64,000 nt of DNA from Cymodocea nodosa. Its lineage: Eukaryota > Streptophyta > Magnoliopsida > Alismatales > Cymodoceaceae. This document shows positions 47,514 through 63,792 of the stretch, piece by piece. The notes beneath the pieces were generated by a model. That model saw nothing but the letters and a program-made list of their open reading frames with translations. It made no database searches and was not told the DNA's origin. A program made the translations under genes and the position numbers. The stretch is from assembly GCA_036874045.1 (NCBI GenBank), contig CM072335.1:9382001-9446000 (forward strand), given 5' to 3'. Every line of letters starts with the position of its first letter. The stretch's first letter is position 1.

Positions 47514-50500
47514 TTTTGCATCATGATAGGATGGTCTTTTTGTAAATCAAACACTCACTAAGAGACGACCCTATTATTGATAATGGTTTCCAAAATTAAT
47601 GTCATATATTGAGTGACATCATGATCAAAATGTTCCATTATAACGTTGGTTGATATCGAAAGGGTCATATTCTCTTACTAAAATTTTGTAACTTCTTAAC
47701 TTCCAACAATTAGGGTACCATGAAATGCGAGACGTTTAATATCCGTTGTGTCGTGATGTTTTTTTAAAAGAGTTGTAATCTTTGAAAATGAGTTGAAATA
47801 ATTGGATCTTCATTGACAAACCTTAAATAATCTAAGTCAAAAAGTTTCTATTGTCAATAATCATATTGTTCGATCTTTATGTAATGATAAATTTAGAAAT
47901 ACGTGTGCGACCATACCAACACAAAAGCACTAGATTTCATCAGAACTTCAAAGTTAAATGTGTTTGGGCGAGAGTAGTACAAAGTTGGGTGACCTCTTGG
48001 GAAGTCCTTGTGTTGCACTCCTTTTTGCATCATGGTAGGACGTTATTTTTGTAAATCAAATACACAATAAGAGACGACCCTATTATTGATATTGGTTTCC
48101 AAAATTAATGTCATATATAGAATGACATCATGATCAAAATGTTCCATTGTAACGGTGGTTGATATCGAAAGGGTTGTATTTTATTACTAAAATTTTGTAA
48201 CATCTTAAATTTCAACAATTAGAGTACCAGGAAATGAGAAACGTTTAATATCCGTTGTGTCGTGATGTTATTTTAAGAGAGTTGTAATCATTGCATATGA
48301 GTTGAAATAATTGGATCTTCATGTACAAACTTTAAATAATCTAATTCAACAACTTTCTAGTGTGAATTATCAATGTTTTCGATTTTTATGTAATGATAAA
48401 TTTAGAAATATGTGTGCGACCATACCAACACAAAAGCACTGGATTTCATCATAACTTTAAAGTTAAATGTGTTTGTGCGAGAGTACTACTAAGATGGGTG
48501 ACCTCTTGGGAAGTCCATGTGTTTCACTCCTTTTTGCATCATGGTAGGACGATATTTTTGTAAATCAAATACACACTAAGGGACGACCCTATTATTGATA
48601 ATGGTTTTCAAAATTAATGTCATATATTGAATGACATCATGATCAAAATGTTCCATTATAACGGTGGTTTATATCGAAAGGGTTGTATTCTATTACTAAA
48701 ATTTTGTAACATCTTAACTTACAACAATTAGAGTACCAGGAAATGAGAAACGTTTAATATCCGTTGTGTCGTGATGTTATTTTAAGAGAGTTGTAATCAT
48801 TGCAAATGAGTTGAAATAATTGGATCTTAATTTACAAACTTTAAATAATCTAATTCAACAACTTTCTAGTGTGAATTGTCATAGTTTTCTATCTTTATGT
48901 ATTGATGAATTTAATAATGTGTGTGCGACCATACTAACACAAAAGCACTGGATTTCATTAGAATTTCAAAGTTAAATGTGTTTGGGCGAGAGTAGTACTA
49001 AGATGGGTGACCTCTTGGGAAGTCCATGTGTTGAGCTCCTTTTTGCATCATGGTAGGATGGTCTTTTTGTAAATCAAACGCACACTAAGAGACGACCCTA
49101 TTATTGATAATGGTTTCCAAAATTAATGTCATATATTGAATGACATCATGATCAAAATGTTCCATTATAACGGTGGTCGATATCGAAAGGGTTGTATTCT
49201 ATTACTAAAATTTTGTAACATCTTAACTTACAACAATTAGAGTACCAGGAAATGAGAAACGTTTTATATCCGTTGTGTCGTGATGTTATTTTAAAAGAGT
49301 TGTAATCATTGCAAATGAGTAGAAATAATTGGATCTTCATTTACAAACTTTGAATAATCTAATTCAACAACTTTCTAGTGTGAATTATCATAGTTTTCTA
49401 TCATTCTGTAATGATGAATTTAATATTGTGTGTTCGACCATACCAACACAAACGCACTGGATCTCATCAAAACTCCAAAGTTAAATGTGTTTTGGCGAGA
49501 GTAGTACTAAGATGGGTGACCTCTTAGGAAGTCCTTGTGTTGCACTCCTTTTTGCATCATGGTAGGATGGTCTTTTTGTAAATCAAACACACACTAAGAG
49601 ACGACCCTATTATTGATAATGGTTTCCAAAATTAATGTCATATATTGAATGACATCATGATCAAAATGTTCCATTATAACGGTAGTTGATAGCGAAAGGG
49701 TTGTATTCTATTACTAAAATTTTGTAACATCTTAACTTACGACAATTAGAATACCATGAAATGAGAAACGTTTAATATCCGTTGTGTCGTGATGTTATTT
49801 TAAGAGAGTTGTAATCATTGCAAATGAGTTGAAATAATTGGATCTTCATTTGCAAACTTTAAATAATCTAATTCAACAACTTTCTAGTGTGAATTATCAT
49901 AGTTTTCTATCCTTCTGTAATGATGAATTTGATATTGTGTGTGCGAATTATTGTGTGAATTATCAAAAATTTTGATCTTTCTGTAATGACAAATTTAGAA
50001 ATGTGTGTGCGACCATACCAACACAAAAACATTGGATCTCATCAGGACTCCAAAGTTAAATGTGTTTGGGCGAGAGTAGTACTAAGATGGGTGACCTCTT
50101 GGGAAGTCCTTGTGTTGCACTCCTTTTTGCATCATGGTAGGATGGTCTTTTTGTAAATCAAACACACACTAAGAGACGACCCTATTATTGATATCAGTTT
50201 CCAAAATTAAAGTCAAATGTTGAATGACAACATGATCAAAATGTGCCATTATAACGTTGGTTGATATCGAAAGGGTAGTATTCTCTTACTAAAATTTTGT
50301 AACATCTTAACTTACAACAAATAGAGTACCATGAAATGAGAAACATTTAATATCCGTTGTGTCGTGATGTTTTTTTAAGAGAGTTGTAATCATTGCAAAT
50401 GAGTTGAAATAAATGGATCTTCATTTACAAACTTTAAATAATCTAATTCAACAAGTTTCTAGTGTGAATTATCATACTTTTCGATCTTTCTGTAATGACA

Positions 50501-53500
50501 AATTTAGAAATGTGTGTGCGACCATACCGACACCAAAGCACGGGATCTCATTAGAAGACCAAAGTTAAATGTGTTTGGGCGAGAGTAGTACTAAGATGGG
50601 TGACCTCTTGAGAAGTCTTTGTGTTGCAATTCAACAAGTTTCTAGAGTGAATTATCATAGTTTTCGATCTTTATGAAATGACAAATTTAGAAATGAGTGT
50701 GCGACCATACCAACACAAAGGCACTGGCTCTCTTGGTAGGATGGCCTTTTGTAAATCAAACACTCACTAAGAGACGACCCTATTATTGATAATGGTTTCC
50801 AAAATTAATGTCAAGTATTGAATGACATCATGATCAAAATGAGCCATTATAATGTTGGTTGATATCGAAAGGGTTGTATTCTATTACTAAAATTTTGTAA
50901 CATCTTAACTTACGACAATTAGAATACCATGAAATGAGAAATGTTTAATATCCGTTGTGTCGTGATGTTATTTTAAGAGAGTTGTAATCATTGCAAATGA
51001 GTTGAAATAATTGGATCTTCATTTGCAAACTTTAAATAATCTAATTCAACAACTTTCTAGTGTGAATTATCATAGTTTTCTATCCTTCTGTAATGATGAA
51101 TTTGATATTGTGTGTGCGACCATACCAACACAAAAGCACTAGATCTCATCAAAACTCTAAAGTTAAATGTGTTTGGGTGAGAGTAGTACTAAGATGGGTG
51201 ACCTCTTGGGAAGTCCTTGTGTTGCACTCCTTTTTGCATCATGATAGGATGGTCTTTTTGTAAATCAAACACTCACTAAGAGACGACCCTATTATTGATA
51301 ATGGTTTCCAAAATTAATGTCATATATTGAGTGACATCATGATCAAAATGTTCCATTATAACGTTGGTTGATATCGAAAGGGTCATATTCTCTTACTAAA
51401 ATTTTGTAACTTCTTAACTTCCAACAATTAGGGTACCATGAAATGCGAAACGTTTAATATCCGTTGTGTCGTGATGTTTTTTTAAAAGAGTTGTAATCTT
51501 TGAAAATGAGTTGAAATAATTGGATCTTCATTGACAAACCTTAAATAATCTAAGTCAAAAAGTTTCTATTGTCAATAATCATATTGTTCGATCTTTATGT
51601 AATGATAAATTTAGAAATACGTGTGCGACCATACCAACACAAAAGCACTAGATTTCATCAGAACTTCAAAGTTAAATGTGTTTGGGCGAGAGTAGTACAA
51701 AGTTGGGTGACCTCTTGGGAAGTCCTTGTGTTGCACTCCTTTTTGCATCATGGTAGGACGTTATTTTTGTAAATCAAATACACAATAAGAGACGACCCTA
51801 TTATTGATATTGGTTTCCAAAATTAATGTCATATATAGAATGACATCATGATCAAAATGTTCCATTGTAACGGTGGTTGATATCGAAAGGGTTGTATTTT
51901 ATTACTAAAATTTTGTAACATCTTAACTTTCAACAATTAGAGTACCAGGAAATGAGAAACGTTTAATATCCGTTGTGTCGTGATGTTATTTTAAGAGAGT
52001 TGTAATCATTGCATATGAGTTGAAATAATTGGATCTTCATGTACAAACTTTAAATAATCTAATTCAACAACTTTCTAGTGTGAATTATCAATGTTTTCGA
52101 TTTTTATGTAATGATAAATTTAGAAATATGTGTGCGACCATACCAACACAAAAGCACTGGATTTCATCATAACTTTAAAGTTAAATGTGTTTGTGCGAGA
52201 GTACTACTAAGATGGGTGACCTCTTGGGAAGTCCATGTGTTTCACTCCTTTTTGCATCATGGTAGGACGATATTTTTGTAAATCAAATACACACTAAGGG
52301 ACGACCCTATTATTGATAATGGTTTTCAAAATTAATGTCATATATTGAATGACATCATGATCAAAATGTTCCATTATAACGGTGGTTTATATCGAAAGGG
52401 TTGTATTCTATTACTAAAATTTTGTAACATCTTAACTTACAACAATTAGAGTACCAGGAAATGAGAAACGTTTAATATCCGTTGTATCGTGATGTTATTT
52501 TAAGAGAGTTGTAATCATTGCAAATGAGTTGAAATAATTGGATCTTAATTTACAAACTTTAAATAATCTAATTCAACAACTTTCTAGTGTGAATTGTCAT
52601 AGTTTTCTATCTTTATGTATTGATGAATTTAATAATGTGTGTGCGACCATACTAACACAAAAGCACTGGATTTCATTAGAATTTCAAAGTTAAATGTGTT
52701 TGGGCGAGAGTAGTACTAAGATGGGTGACCTCTTGGGAAGTCCATGTGTTGAGCTCCTTTTTGCATCATGGTAGGATGGTCTTTTTGTAAATCAAACGCA
52801 CACTAAGAGACGACCCTATTATTGATAATGGTTTCCAAAATTAATGTCATATATTGAATGACACCATGATCAAAATGTTCCATTATAACGGTGGTCGATA
52901 TCGAAAGGGTTGTATTCTATTACTAAAATTTTGTAACATCTTAACTTACAACAATTAGAGTACCAGGAAATGAGAAACGTTTTATATCCGTTGTGTCGTG
53001 ATGTTATTTTAAAAGAGTTGTAATCATTGCAAATGAGTTGAAATAATTGGATCTTCATTTACAAACTTTGAATAATCTAATTCAACAACTTTCTAGTGTG
53101 AATTATCATAGTTTTCTATCATTCTGTAATGATGAATTTAATATTGTGTGTTCGACCATACCAACACAAACGCATTGGATCTCATCAAAACTCCAAAGTT
53201 AAATGTGTTTTGGCGAGAGTAGTACTAAGATGGGTGACCTCTTAGGAAGTCCTTGTGTTGCACTCCTTTTTGCATCATGGTAGGATGGTCTTTTTGTAAA
53301 TCAAACACACACTAAGAGACGACCCTATTATTGATAATGGTTTCCAAAATTAATGTCATATATTGAATGACATCATGATCAAAATGTTCCATTATAACGG
53401 TAGTTGATAGCGAAAGGGTTGTATTCTATTACTAAAATTTTGTAACATCTTAACTTACGACAATTAGAATACCATGAAATGAGAAACGTTTAATATCCGT

Positions 53501-56500
53501 TGTGTCGTGATGTTATTTTAAGAGAGTTGTAATCATTGCAAATGAGTTGAAATAATTGGATCTTCATTTGCAAACTTTAAATAATCTAATTCAACAACTT
53601 TCTAGTGTGAATTATCATAGTTTTCTATCCTTCTGTAATGATGAATTTGATATTGTGTGTGCGAATTATTGTGTGAATTATCAAAAATTTTGATCTTTCT
53701 GTAATGACAAATTTAGAAATGTGTGTGCGACCATACCAACACAAAAACATTGGATCTCATCAGGACTCCAAAGTTAAATGTGTTTGGGCGAGAGTAGTAC
53801 TAAGATGGGTGACCTCTTGGGAAGTCCTTGTGTTGCACTCCTTTTTGCATCATGGTAGGATGGTCTTTTTGTAAATCAAACACACACTAAGAGACGACCC
53901 TATTATTGATATCAGTTTCCAAAATTAAAGTCAAATGTTGAATGACAACATGATCAAAATGTGCCATTATAACGTTGGTTGATATCGAAAGGGTAGTATT
54001 CTCTTACTAAAATTTTGTAACATCTTAACTTACAACAAATAGAGTACCATGAAATGAGAAACATTTAATATCCGTTGTGTCGTGATGTTTTTTTAAGAGA
54101 GTTGTAATCATTGCAAATGAGTTGAAATAAATGGATCTTCATTTACAAACTTTAAATAATCTAATTCAACAAGTTTCTAGTGTGAATTATCATACTTTTC
54201 GATCTTTCTGTAATGACAAATTTAGAAATGTGTGTGCGACCATACCGACACCAAAGCACGGGATCTCATTAGAAGACCAAAGTTAAATGTGTTTGGGCGA
54301 GAGTAGTACTAAGATGGGTGACCTCTTGAGAAGTCTTTGTGTTGCAATTCAACAAGTTTCTAGAGTGAATTATCATAGTTTTCGATCTTTATGAAATGAC
54401 AAATTTAGAAATGAGTGTGCGACCATACCAACACAAAGGCACTGGCTCTCTTGGTAGGATGGCCTTTTGTAAATCAAACACTCACTAAGAGACGACCCTA
54501 TTATTGATAATGGTTTCCAAAATTAATGTCAAGTATTGAATGACATCATGATCAAAATGAGCCATTATAATGTTGGTTGATATCGAAAGGGTTGTATTCT
54601 ATTACTAAAATTTTGTAACATCTTAACTTACGACAATTAGAATACCATGAAATGAGAAATGTTTAATATCCGTTGTGTCGTGATGTTATTTTAAGAGAGT
54701 TGTAATCATTGCAAATGAGTTGAAATAATTGGATCTTCATTTGCAAACTTTAAATAATCTAATTCAACAACTTTCTAGTGTGAATTATCATAGTTTTCTA
54801 TCCTTCTGTAATGATGAATTTGATATTGTGTGTGCGACCATACCAACACAAAAGCACTAGATCTCATCAAAACTCTAAAGTTAAATGTGTTTGGGTGAGA
54901 GTAGTACTAAGATGGGTGACCTCTTGGGAAGTCCTTGTGTTGCACTCCTTTTTGCATCATGATAGGATGGTCTTTTTGTAAATCAAACACTCACTAAGAG
55001 ACGACCCTATTATTGATAATGGTTTCCAAAATTAATGTCATATATTGAGTGACATCATGATCAAAATGTTCCATTATAACGTTGGTTGATATCGAAAGGG
55101 TCATATTCTCTTACTAAAATTTTGTAACTTCTTAACTTCCAACAATTAGGGTACCATGAAATGCGAGACGTTTAATATCCGTTGTGTCGTGATGTTTTTT
55201 TAAAAGAGTTGTAATCTTTGAAAATGAGTTGAAATAATTGGATCTTCATTGACAAACCTTAAATAATCTAAGTCAAAAAGTTTCTATTGTCAATAATCAT
55301 ATTGTTCGATCTTTATGTAATGATAAATTTAGAAATACGTGTGCGACCATACCAACACAAAAGCACTAGATTTCATCAGAACTTCAAAGTTAAATGTGTT
55401 TGGGCGAGAGTAGTACAAAGTTGGGTGACCTCTTGGGAAGTCCTTGTGTTGCACTCCTTTTTGCATCATGGTAGGACGTTATTTTTGTAAATCAAATACA
55501 CAATAAGAGACGACCCTATTATTGATATTGGTTTCCAAAATTAATGTCATATATAGAATGACATCATGATCAAAATGTTCCATTATAACGGTGGTTGATA
55601 TCGAAAGGGTTGTATTTTATTACTAAAATTTTGTAACATCTTAACTTTCAACAATTAGAGTACCAGGAAATGAGAAACGTTTAATATCCGTTGTGTCGTG
55701 ATGTTATTTTAAGAGAGTTGTAATCATTGCATATGAGTTGAAATAATTGGATCTTCATGTACAAACTTTAAATAATCTAATTCAACAACTTTCTAGTGTG
55801 AATTATCAATGTTTTCGATTTTTATGTAATGATAAATTTAGAAATATGTGTGCGACCATACCAACACAAAAGCACTGGATTTCATCATAACTTTAAAGTT
55901 AAATGTGTTTGTGCGAGAGTACTACTAAGATGGGTGACCTCTTGGGAAGTCCATGTGTTTCACTCCTTTTTGCATCATGGTAGGACGATATTTTTGTAAA
56001 TCAAATACACACTAAGGGACGACCCTATTATTGATAATGGTTTTCAAAATTAATGTCATATATTGAATGACATCATGATCAAAATGTTCCATTATAACGG
56101 TGGTTTATATCGAAAGGGTTGTATTCTATTACTAAAATTTTGTAACATCTTAACTTACAACAATTAGAGTACCAGGAAATGAGAAACGTTTAATATCCGT
56201 TGTGTCGTGATGTTATTTTAAGAGAGTTGTAATCATTGCAAATGAGTTGAAATAATTGGATCTTAATTTACAAACTTTAAATAATCTAATTCAACAACTT
56301 TCTAGTGTGAATTGTCATAGTTTTCTATCTTTATGTATTGATGAATTTAATAATGTGTGTGCGACCATACTAACACAAAAGCACTGGATTTCATTAGAAT
56401 TTCAAAGTTAAATGTGTTTGGGCGAGAGTAGTACTAAGATGGGTGACCTCTTGGGAAGTCCATGTGTTGAGCTCCTTTTTGCATCATGGTAGGATGGTCT

Positions 56501-59500
56501 TTTTGTAAATCAAACGCACACTAAGAGACGACCCTATTATTGATAATGGTTTCCAAAATTAATGTCATATATTGAATGACATCATGATCAAAATGTTCCA
56601 TTATAACGGTGGTCGATATCGAAAGGGTTGTTTTCTATTACTAAAATTTTGTAACATCTTAACTTACAACAATTAGAGTACCAAGAAATGAGAAACGTTT
56701 TATATCCGTTGTGTCGTGATGTTATTTTAAAAGAGTTGTAATCATTGCAAATGAGTTGAAATAATTGGATCTTCATTTACAAACTTTGAATAATCTAATT
56801 CAACAACTTTCTAGTGTGAATTATCATAGTTTTCTATCATTCTGTAATGATGAATTTAATATTGTGTGTTCGACCATACCAACACAAACGCACTGGATCT
56901 CATCAAAACTCCAAAGTTAAATGTGTTTTGGCGAGAGTAGTACTAAGATGGGTGACCTCTTAGGAAGTCCTTGTGTTGCACTCCTTTTTGCATCATGGTA
57001 GGATGGTCTTTTTGTAAATCAAACACACACTAAGAGACGACCCTATTATTGATAATGGTTTCCAAAATTAATGTCATATATTGAATGACATCATGATCAA
57101 AATGTTCCATTATAACGGTAGTTGATAGCGAAAGGGTTGTATTCTATTACTAAAATTTTGTAACATCTTAACTTACGACAATTAGAATACCATGAAATGA
57201 GAAACGTTTAATATCCGTTGTGTCGTGATGTTATTTTAAGAGAGTTGTAATCATTGCAAATGAGTTGAAATAATTGGATCTTCATTTGCAAACTTTAAAT
57301 AATCTAATTCAACAACTTTCTAGTGTGAATTATCATAGTTTTCTATCCTTCTGTAATGATGAATTTGATATTGTGTGTGCGAATTATTGTGTGAATTATC
57401 AAAAATTTTGATCTTTCTGTAATGACAAATTTAGAAATGTGTGTGCGACCATACCAACACAAAAACATTGGATCTCATCAGGACTCCAAAGTTAAATGTG
57501 TTTGGGCGAGAGTAGTACTAAGATGGGTGACCTCTTGGGAAGTCCTTGTGTTGCACTCCTTTTTGCATCATGGTAGGATGGTCTTTTTGTAAATCAAACA
57601 CACACTAAGAGACGACCCTATTATTGATATCAGTTTCCAAAATTAAAGTCAAATGTTGAATGACAACATGATCAAAATGTGCCATTATAACGTTGGTTGA
57701 TATCGAAAGGGTAGTATTCTCTTACTAAAATTTTGTAACATCTTAACTTACAACAAATAGAGTACCATGAAATGAGAAACATTTAATATCCGTTGTGTCG
57801 TGATGTTTTTTTAAGAGAGTTGTAATCATTGCAAATGAGTTGAAATAAATGGATCTTCATTTACAAACTTTAAATAATCTAATTCAACAAGTTTCTAGTG
57901 TGAATTATCATACTTTTCGATCTTTCTGTAATGACAAATTTAGAAATGTGTGTGCGACCATACCGACACCAAAGAACGGGATCTCATTAGAAGACCAAAG
58001 TTAAATGTGTTTGGGCGAGAGTAGTACTAAGATGGGTGACCTCTTGAGAAGTCTTTGTGTTGCAATTCAACAAGTTTCTAGAGTGAATTATCATAGTTTT
58101 CGATCTTTATGAAATGACAAATTTAGAAATGAGTGTGCGACCATACCAACACAAAGGCACTGGCTCTCTTGGTAGGATGGCCTTTTGTAAATCAAACACT
58201 CACTAAGAGACGACCCTATTATTGATAATGGTTTCCAAAATTAATGTCAAGTATTGAATGACATCATGATCAAAATGAGCCATTATAATGTTGGTTGATA
58301 TCGAAAGGGTTGTATTCTATTACTAAAATTTTGTAACATCTTAACTTACGACAATTAGAATACCATGAAATGAGAAATGTTTAATATCCGTTGTGTCGTG
58401 ATGTTATTTTAAGAGAGTTGTAATCATTGCAAATGAGTTGAAATAATTGGATCTTCATTTGCAAACTTTAAATAATCTAATTCAACAACTTTCTAGTGTG
58501 AATTATCATAGTTTTCTATCCTTCTGTAATGATGAATTTGATATTGTGTGTGCGACCATACCAACACAAAAGCACTAGATCTCATCAAAACTCTAAAGTT
58601 AAATGTGTTTGGGTGAGAGTAGTACTAAGATGGGTGACCTCTTGGGAAGTCCTTGTGTTGCACTCCTCTTTGCATCATGATAGGATGGTCTTTTTGTAAA
58701 TCAAACACTCACTAAGAGACGACCCTATTATTGATAATGGTTTCCAAAATTAATGTCATATATTGAGTGACATCATGATCAAAATGTTCCATTATAACGT
58801 TGGTTGATATCGAAAGGGTCATATTCTCTTACTAAAATTTTGTAACTTCTTAACTTCCAACAATTAGGGTACCATGAAATGCGAGACGTTTAATATCCGT
58901 TGTGTCGTGATGTTTTTTTAAAAGAGTTGTAATCTTTGAAAATGAGTTGAAATAATTGGATCTTCATTGACAAACCTTAAATAATCTAAGTCAAAAAGTT
59001 TCTATTGTCAATAATCATATTGTTCGATCTTTATGTAATGATAAATTTAGAAATACGTGTGCGACCATACCAACACAAAAGCACTAGATTTCATCAGAAC
59101 TTCAAAGTTAAATGTGTTTGGGCGAGAGTAGTACAAAGTTGGGTGACCTCTTGGGAAGTCCTTGTGTTGCACTCCTTTTTGCATCATGGTAGGACGTTAT
59201 TTTTGTAAATCAAATACACAATAAGAGACGACCCTATTATTGATATTGGTTTCCAAAATTAATGTCATATATAGAACGACAGCATGATCAAAATGTTCCA
59301 TTATAACGGTGGTTGATATCGAAAGGGTTGTATTTTATTACTAAAATTTTGTAACATCTTAACTTTCAACAATTAGAGTACCAGGAAATGAGAAACGTTT
59401 AATATCCGTTGTGTCGTGATGTTATTTTAAGAGAGTTGTAATCATTGCATATGAGTTGAAATAATTGGATCTTCATGTACAAACTTTAAATAATCTAATT

Positions 59501-62500
59501 CAACAACTTTCTAGTGTGAATTATCAATGTTTTCGATTTTTATGTAATGATAAATTTAGAAATATGTGTGCGACCATACCAACACAAAAGCACTGGATTT
59601 CATCATAACTTTAAAGTTAAATGTGTTTGTGCGAGAGTACTACTAAGATGGGTGACCTCTTGGGAAGTCCATGTGTTTCACTCCTTTTTGCATCATGGTA
59701 GGACGATATTTTTGTAAATCAAATACACACTAAGGGACGACCCTATTATTGATAATGGTTTTCAAAATTAATGTCATATATTGAATGACATCATGATCAA
59801 AATGTTCCATTATAACGGTGGTTTATATCGAAAGGGTTGTATTCTATTACTAAAATTTTGTAACATCTTAACTTACAACAATTAGAGTACCAGGAAATGA
59901 GAAACGTTTAATATCCGTTGTGTCGTGATGTTATTTTAAGAGAGTTGTAATCATTGCAAATGAGTTGAAATAATTGGATCTTAATTTACAAACTTTAAAT
60001 AATCTAATTCAACAACTTTCTAGTGTGAATTGTCATAGTTTTCTATCTTTATGTATTGATGAATTTAATAATGTGTGTGCGACCATACTAACACAAAAGC
60101 ACTGGATTTCATTAGAATTTCAAAGTTAAATGTGTTTGGGCGAGAGTAGTACTAAGATGGGTGACCTCTTGGGAAGTCCATGTGTTGAGCTCCTTTTTGC
60201 ATCATGGTAGGATGGTCTTTTTGTAAATCAAACGCACACTAAGAGACGACCCTATTATTGATAATGGTTTCCAAAATTAATGTCATATATTGATTGACAT
60301 CATGATCAAAATGTTCCATTATAACGGTGGTCGATATCGAAAGGGTTGTATTCTATTACTAAAATTTTGTAACATCTTAACTTACAACAATTAGAGTACC
60401 AGGAAATGAGAAACGTTTTATATCCGTTGTGTCGTGATGTTATTTTAAAAGAGTTGTAATCATTGCAAATGAGTTGAAATAATTGGATCTTCATTTACAA
60501 ACTTTGAATAATCTAATTCAACAACTTTCTAGTGTGAATTATCATAGTTTTCTATCATTCTGTAATGATGAATTTAATATTGTGTGTTCGACCATACCAA
60601 CACAAACGCACTGGATCTCATCAAAACTCCAAAGTTAAATGTGTTTTGGCGAGAGTAGTACTAAGATGGGTGACCTCTTAGGAAGTCCTTGTGTTGCACT
60701 CCTTTTTGCATCATGGTAGGATGGTCTTTTTGTAAATCAAACACACACTAAGAGACGACCCTATTATTGATAATGGTTTCCAAAATTAATGTCATATATT
60801 GAATGACATCATGATCAAAATGTTCCATTATAACGGTAGTTGATAGCGAAAGGGTTGTATTCTATTACTAAAATTTTGTAACATCTTAACTTACGACAAT
60901 TAGAATACCATGAAATGAGAAACGTTTAATATCCGTTGTGTCGTGATGTTATTTTAAGAGAGTTGTAATCATTGCAAATGAGTTGAAATAATTGGATCTT
61001 CATTTGCAAACTTTAAATAATCTAATTCAACAACTTTCTAGTGTGAATTATCATAGTTTTCTATCCTTCTGTAATGATGAATTTGATATTGTGTGTGCGA
61101 ATTATTGTGTGAATTATCAAAAATTTTGATCTTTCTGTAATGACAAATTTAGAAATGTGTGTGCGACCATACCAACACAAAAACATTGGATCTCATCAGG
61201 ACTCCAAAGTTAAATGTGTTTGGGCGAGAGTAGTACTAAGATGGGTGACCTCTTGGGAAGTCCTTGTGTTGCACTCCTTTTTGCATCATGGTAGGATGGT
61301 CTTTTTGTAAATCAAACACACACTAAGAGACGACCCTATTATTGATATCAGTTTCCAAAATTAAAGTCAAATGTTGAATGACAACATGATCAAAATGTGC
61401 CATTATAACGTTGGTTGATATCGAAAGGGTAGTATTCTCTTACTAAAATTTTGTAACATCTTAACTTACAACAAATAGAGTACCATGAAATGAGAAACAT
61501 TTAATATCCGTTGTGTCGTGATGTTTTTTTAAGAGAGTTGTAATCATTGCAAATGAGTTGAAATAAATGGATCTTCATTTACAAACTTTAAATAATCTAA
61601 TTCAACAAGTTTCTAGTGTGAATTATCATACTTTTCGATCTTTCTGTAATGACAAATTTAGAAATGTGTGTGCGACCATACCGACACCAAAGCACGGGAT
61701 CTCATTAGAAGACCAAAGTTAAATGTGTTTGGGCGAGAGTAGTACTAAGATGGGTGACCTCTTGAGAAGTCTTTGTGTTGCAATTCAACAAGTTTCTAGA
61801 GTGAATTATCATAGTTTTCGATCTTTATGAAATGACAAATTTAGAAATGAGTGTGCGACCATACCAACACAAAGGCACTGGCTCTCTTGGTAGGATGGCC
61901 TTTTGTAAATCAAACACTCACTAAGAGACGACCCTATTATTGATAATGGTTTCCAAAATTAATGTCAAGTATTGAATGACATCATGATCAAAATGAGCCA
62001 TTATAATGTTGGTTGATATCGAAAGGGTTGTATTCTATTACTAAAATTTTGTAACATCTTAACTTACGACAATTAGAATACCATGAAATGAGAAATGTTT
62101 AATATCCGTTGTGTCGTGATGTTATTTTAAGAGAGTTGTAATCATTGCAAATGAGTTGAAATAATTGGATCTTCATTTGCAAACTTTAAATAATCTAATT
62201 CAACAACTTTCTAGTGTGAATTATCATAGTTTTCTATCCTTCTGTAATGATGAATTTGATATTGTGTGTGCGACCATACCAACACAAAAGCACTAGATCT
62301 CATCAAAACTCTAAAGTTAAATGTGTTTGGGTGAGAGTAGTACTAAGATGGGTGACCTCTTGGGAAGTCCTTGTGTTGCACTCCTTTTTGCATCATGATA
62401 GGATGGTCTTTTTGTAAATCAAACACTCACTAAGAGACGACCCTATTATTGATAATGGTTTCCAAAATTAATGTCATATATTGAGTGACATCATGATCAA

Positions 62501-63792
62501 AATGTTCCATTATAACGTTGGTTGATATCGAAAGGGTCATATTCTCTTACTAAAATTTTGTAACTTCTTAACTTCCAACAATTAGGGTACCATGAAATGC
62601 GAGACGTTTAATATCCGTTGTGTCGTGATGTTTTTTTAAAAGAGTTGTAATCTTTGAAAATGAGTTGAAATAATTGGATCTTCATTGACAAACCTTAAAT
62701 AATCTAAGTCAAAAAGTTTCTATTGTCAATAATCATATTGTTCGATCTTTATGTAATGATAAATTTAGAAATACGTGTGCGACCATACCAACACAAAAGC
62801 ACTAGATTTCATCAGAACTTCAAAGTTAAATGTGTTTGGGCGAGAGTAGTACAAAGTTGGGTGACCTCTTGGGAAGTCCTTGTGTTGCACTCCTTTTTGC
62901 ATCATGGTAGGACGTTATTTTTGTAAATCAAATACACAATAAGAGACGACCCTATTATTGATATTGGTTTCCAAAATTAATGTCATATATAGAATGACAT
63001 CATGATCAAAATGTTCCATTATAACGGTGGTTGATATCGAAAGGGTTGTATTTTATTACTAAAATTTTGTAACATCTTAACTTTCAACAATTAGAGTACC
63101 AGGAAATGAGAAACGTTTAATATCCGTTGTGTCGTGATGTTATTTTAAGAGAGTTGTAATCATTGCATATGAGTTGAAATAATTGGATCTTCATGTACAA
63201 ACTTTAAATAATCTAATTCAACAACTTTCTAGTGTGAATTATCAATGTTTTCGATTTTTATGTAATGATAAATTTAGAAATATGTGTGCGACCATACCAA
63301 CACAAAAGCACTGGATTTCATCATAACTTTAAAGTTAAATGTGTTTGTGCGAGAGTACTACTAAGATGGGTGACCTCTTGGGAAGTCCATGTGTTTCACT
63401 CCTTTTTGCATCATGGTAGGACGATATTTTTGTAAATCAAATACACACTAAGGGACGACCCTATTATTGATAATGGTTTTCAAAATTAATGTCATATATT
63501 GAATGACATCATGATCAAAATGTTCCATTATAACGGTGGTTTATATCGAAAGGGTTGTATTCTATTACTAAAATTTTGTAACATCTTAACTTACAACAAT
63601 TAGAGTACCAGGAAATGAGAAACGTTTAATATCCGTTGTGTCGTGATGTTATTTTAAGAGAGTTGTAATCATTGCAAATGAGTTGAAATAATTGGATCTT
63701 AATTTACAAACTTTAAATAATCTAATTCAACAACTTTCTAGTGTGAATTGTCATAGTTTTCTATCTTTATGTATTGATGAATTTAATAATGT

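Noticed and set aside
10186-60494. 62-75 codon open frames on the minus strand in spacers
   Set aside because: Same reason: repeated because the monomer is repeated, AT-rich, no known domain, and lost in many monomers by single changes.
8425-62926. Recurrent 67-70 codon open frames on + that start in the spacer (GTGTCAATTATCATAG) and run through the 5S-like part to the TAA in TTTGTAAATC
   Set aside because: They begin with GTG rather than ATG, lie over a recognisable 5S rRNA-like sequence, appear only in monomers without a chance stop, and show no sign of coding constraint. They are a by-product of repeat structure.
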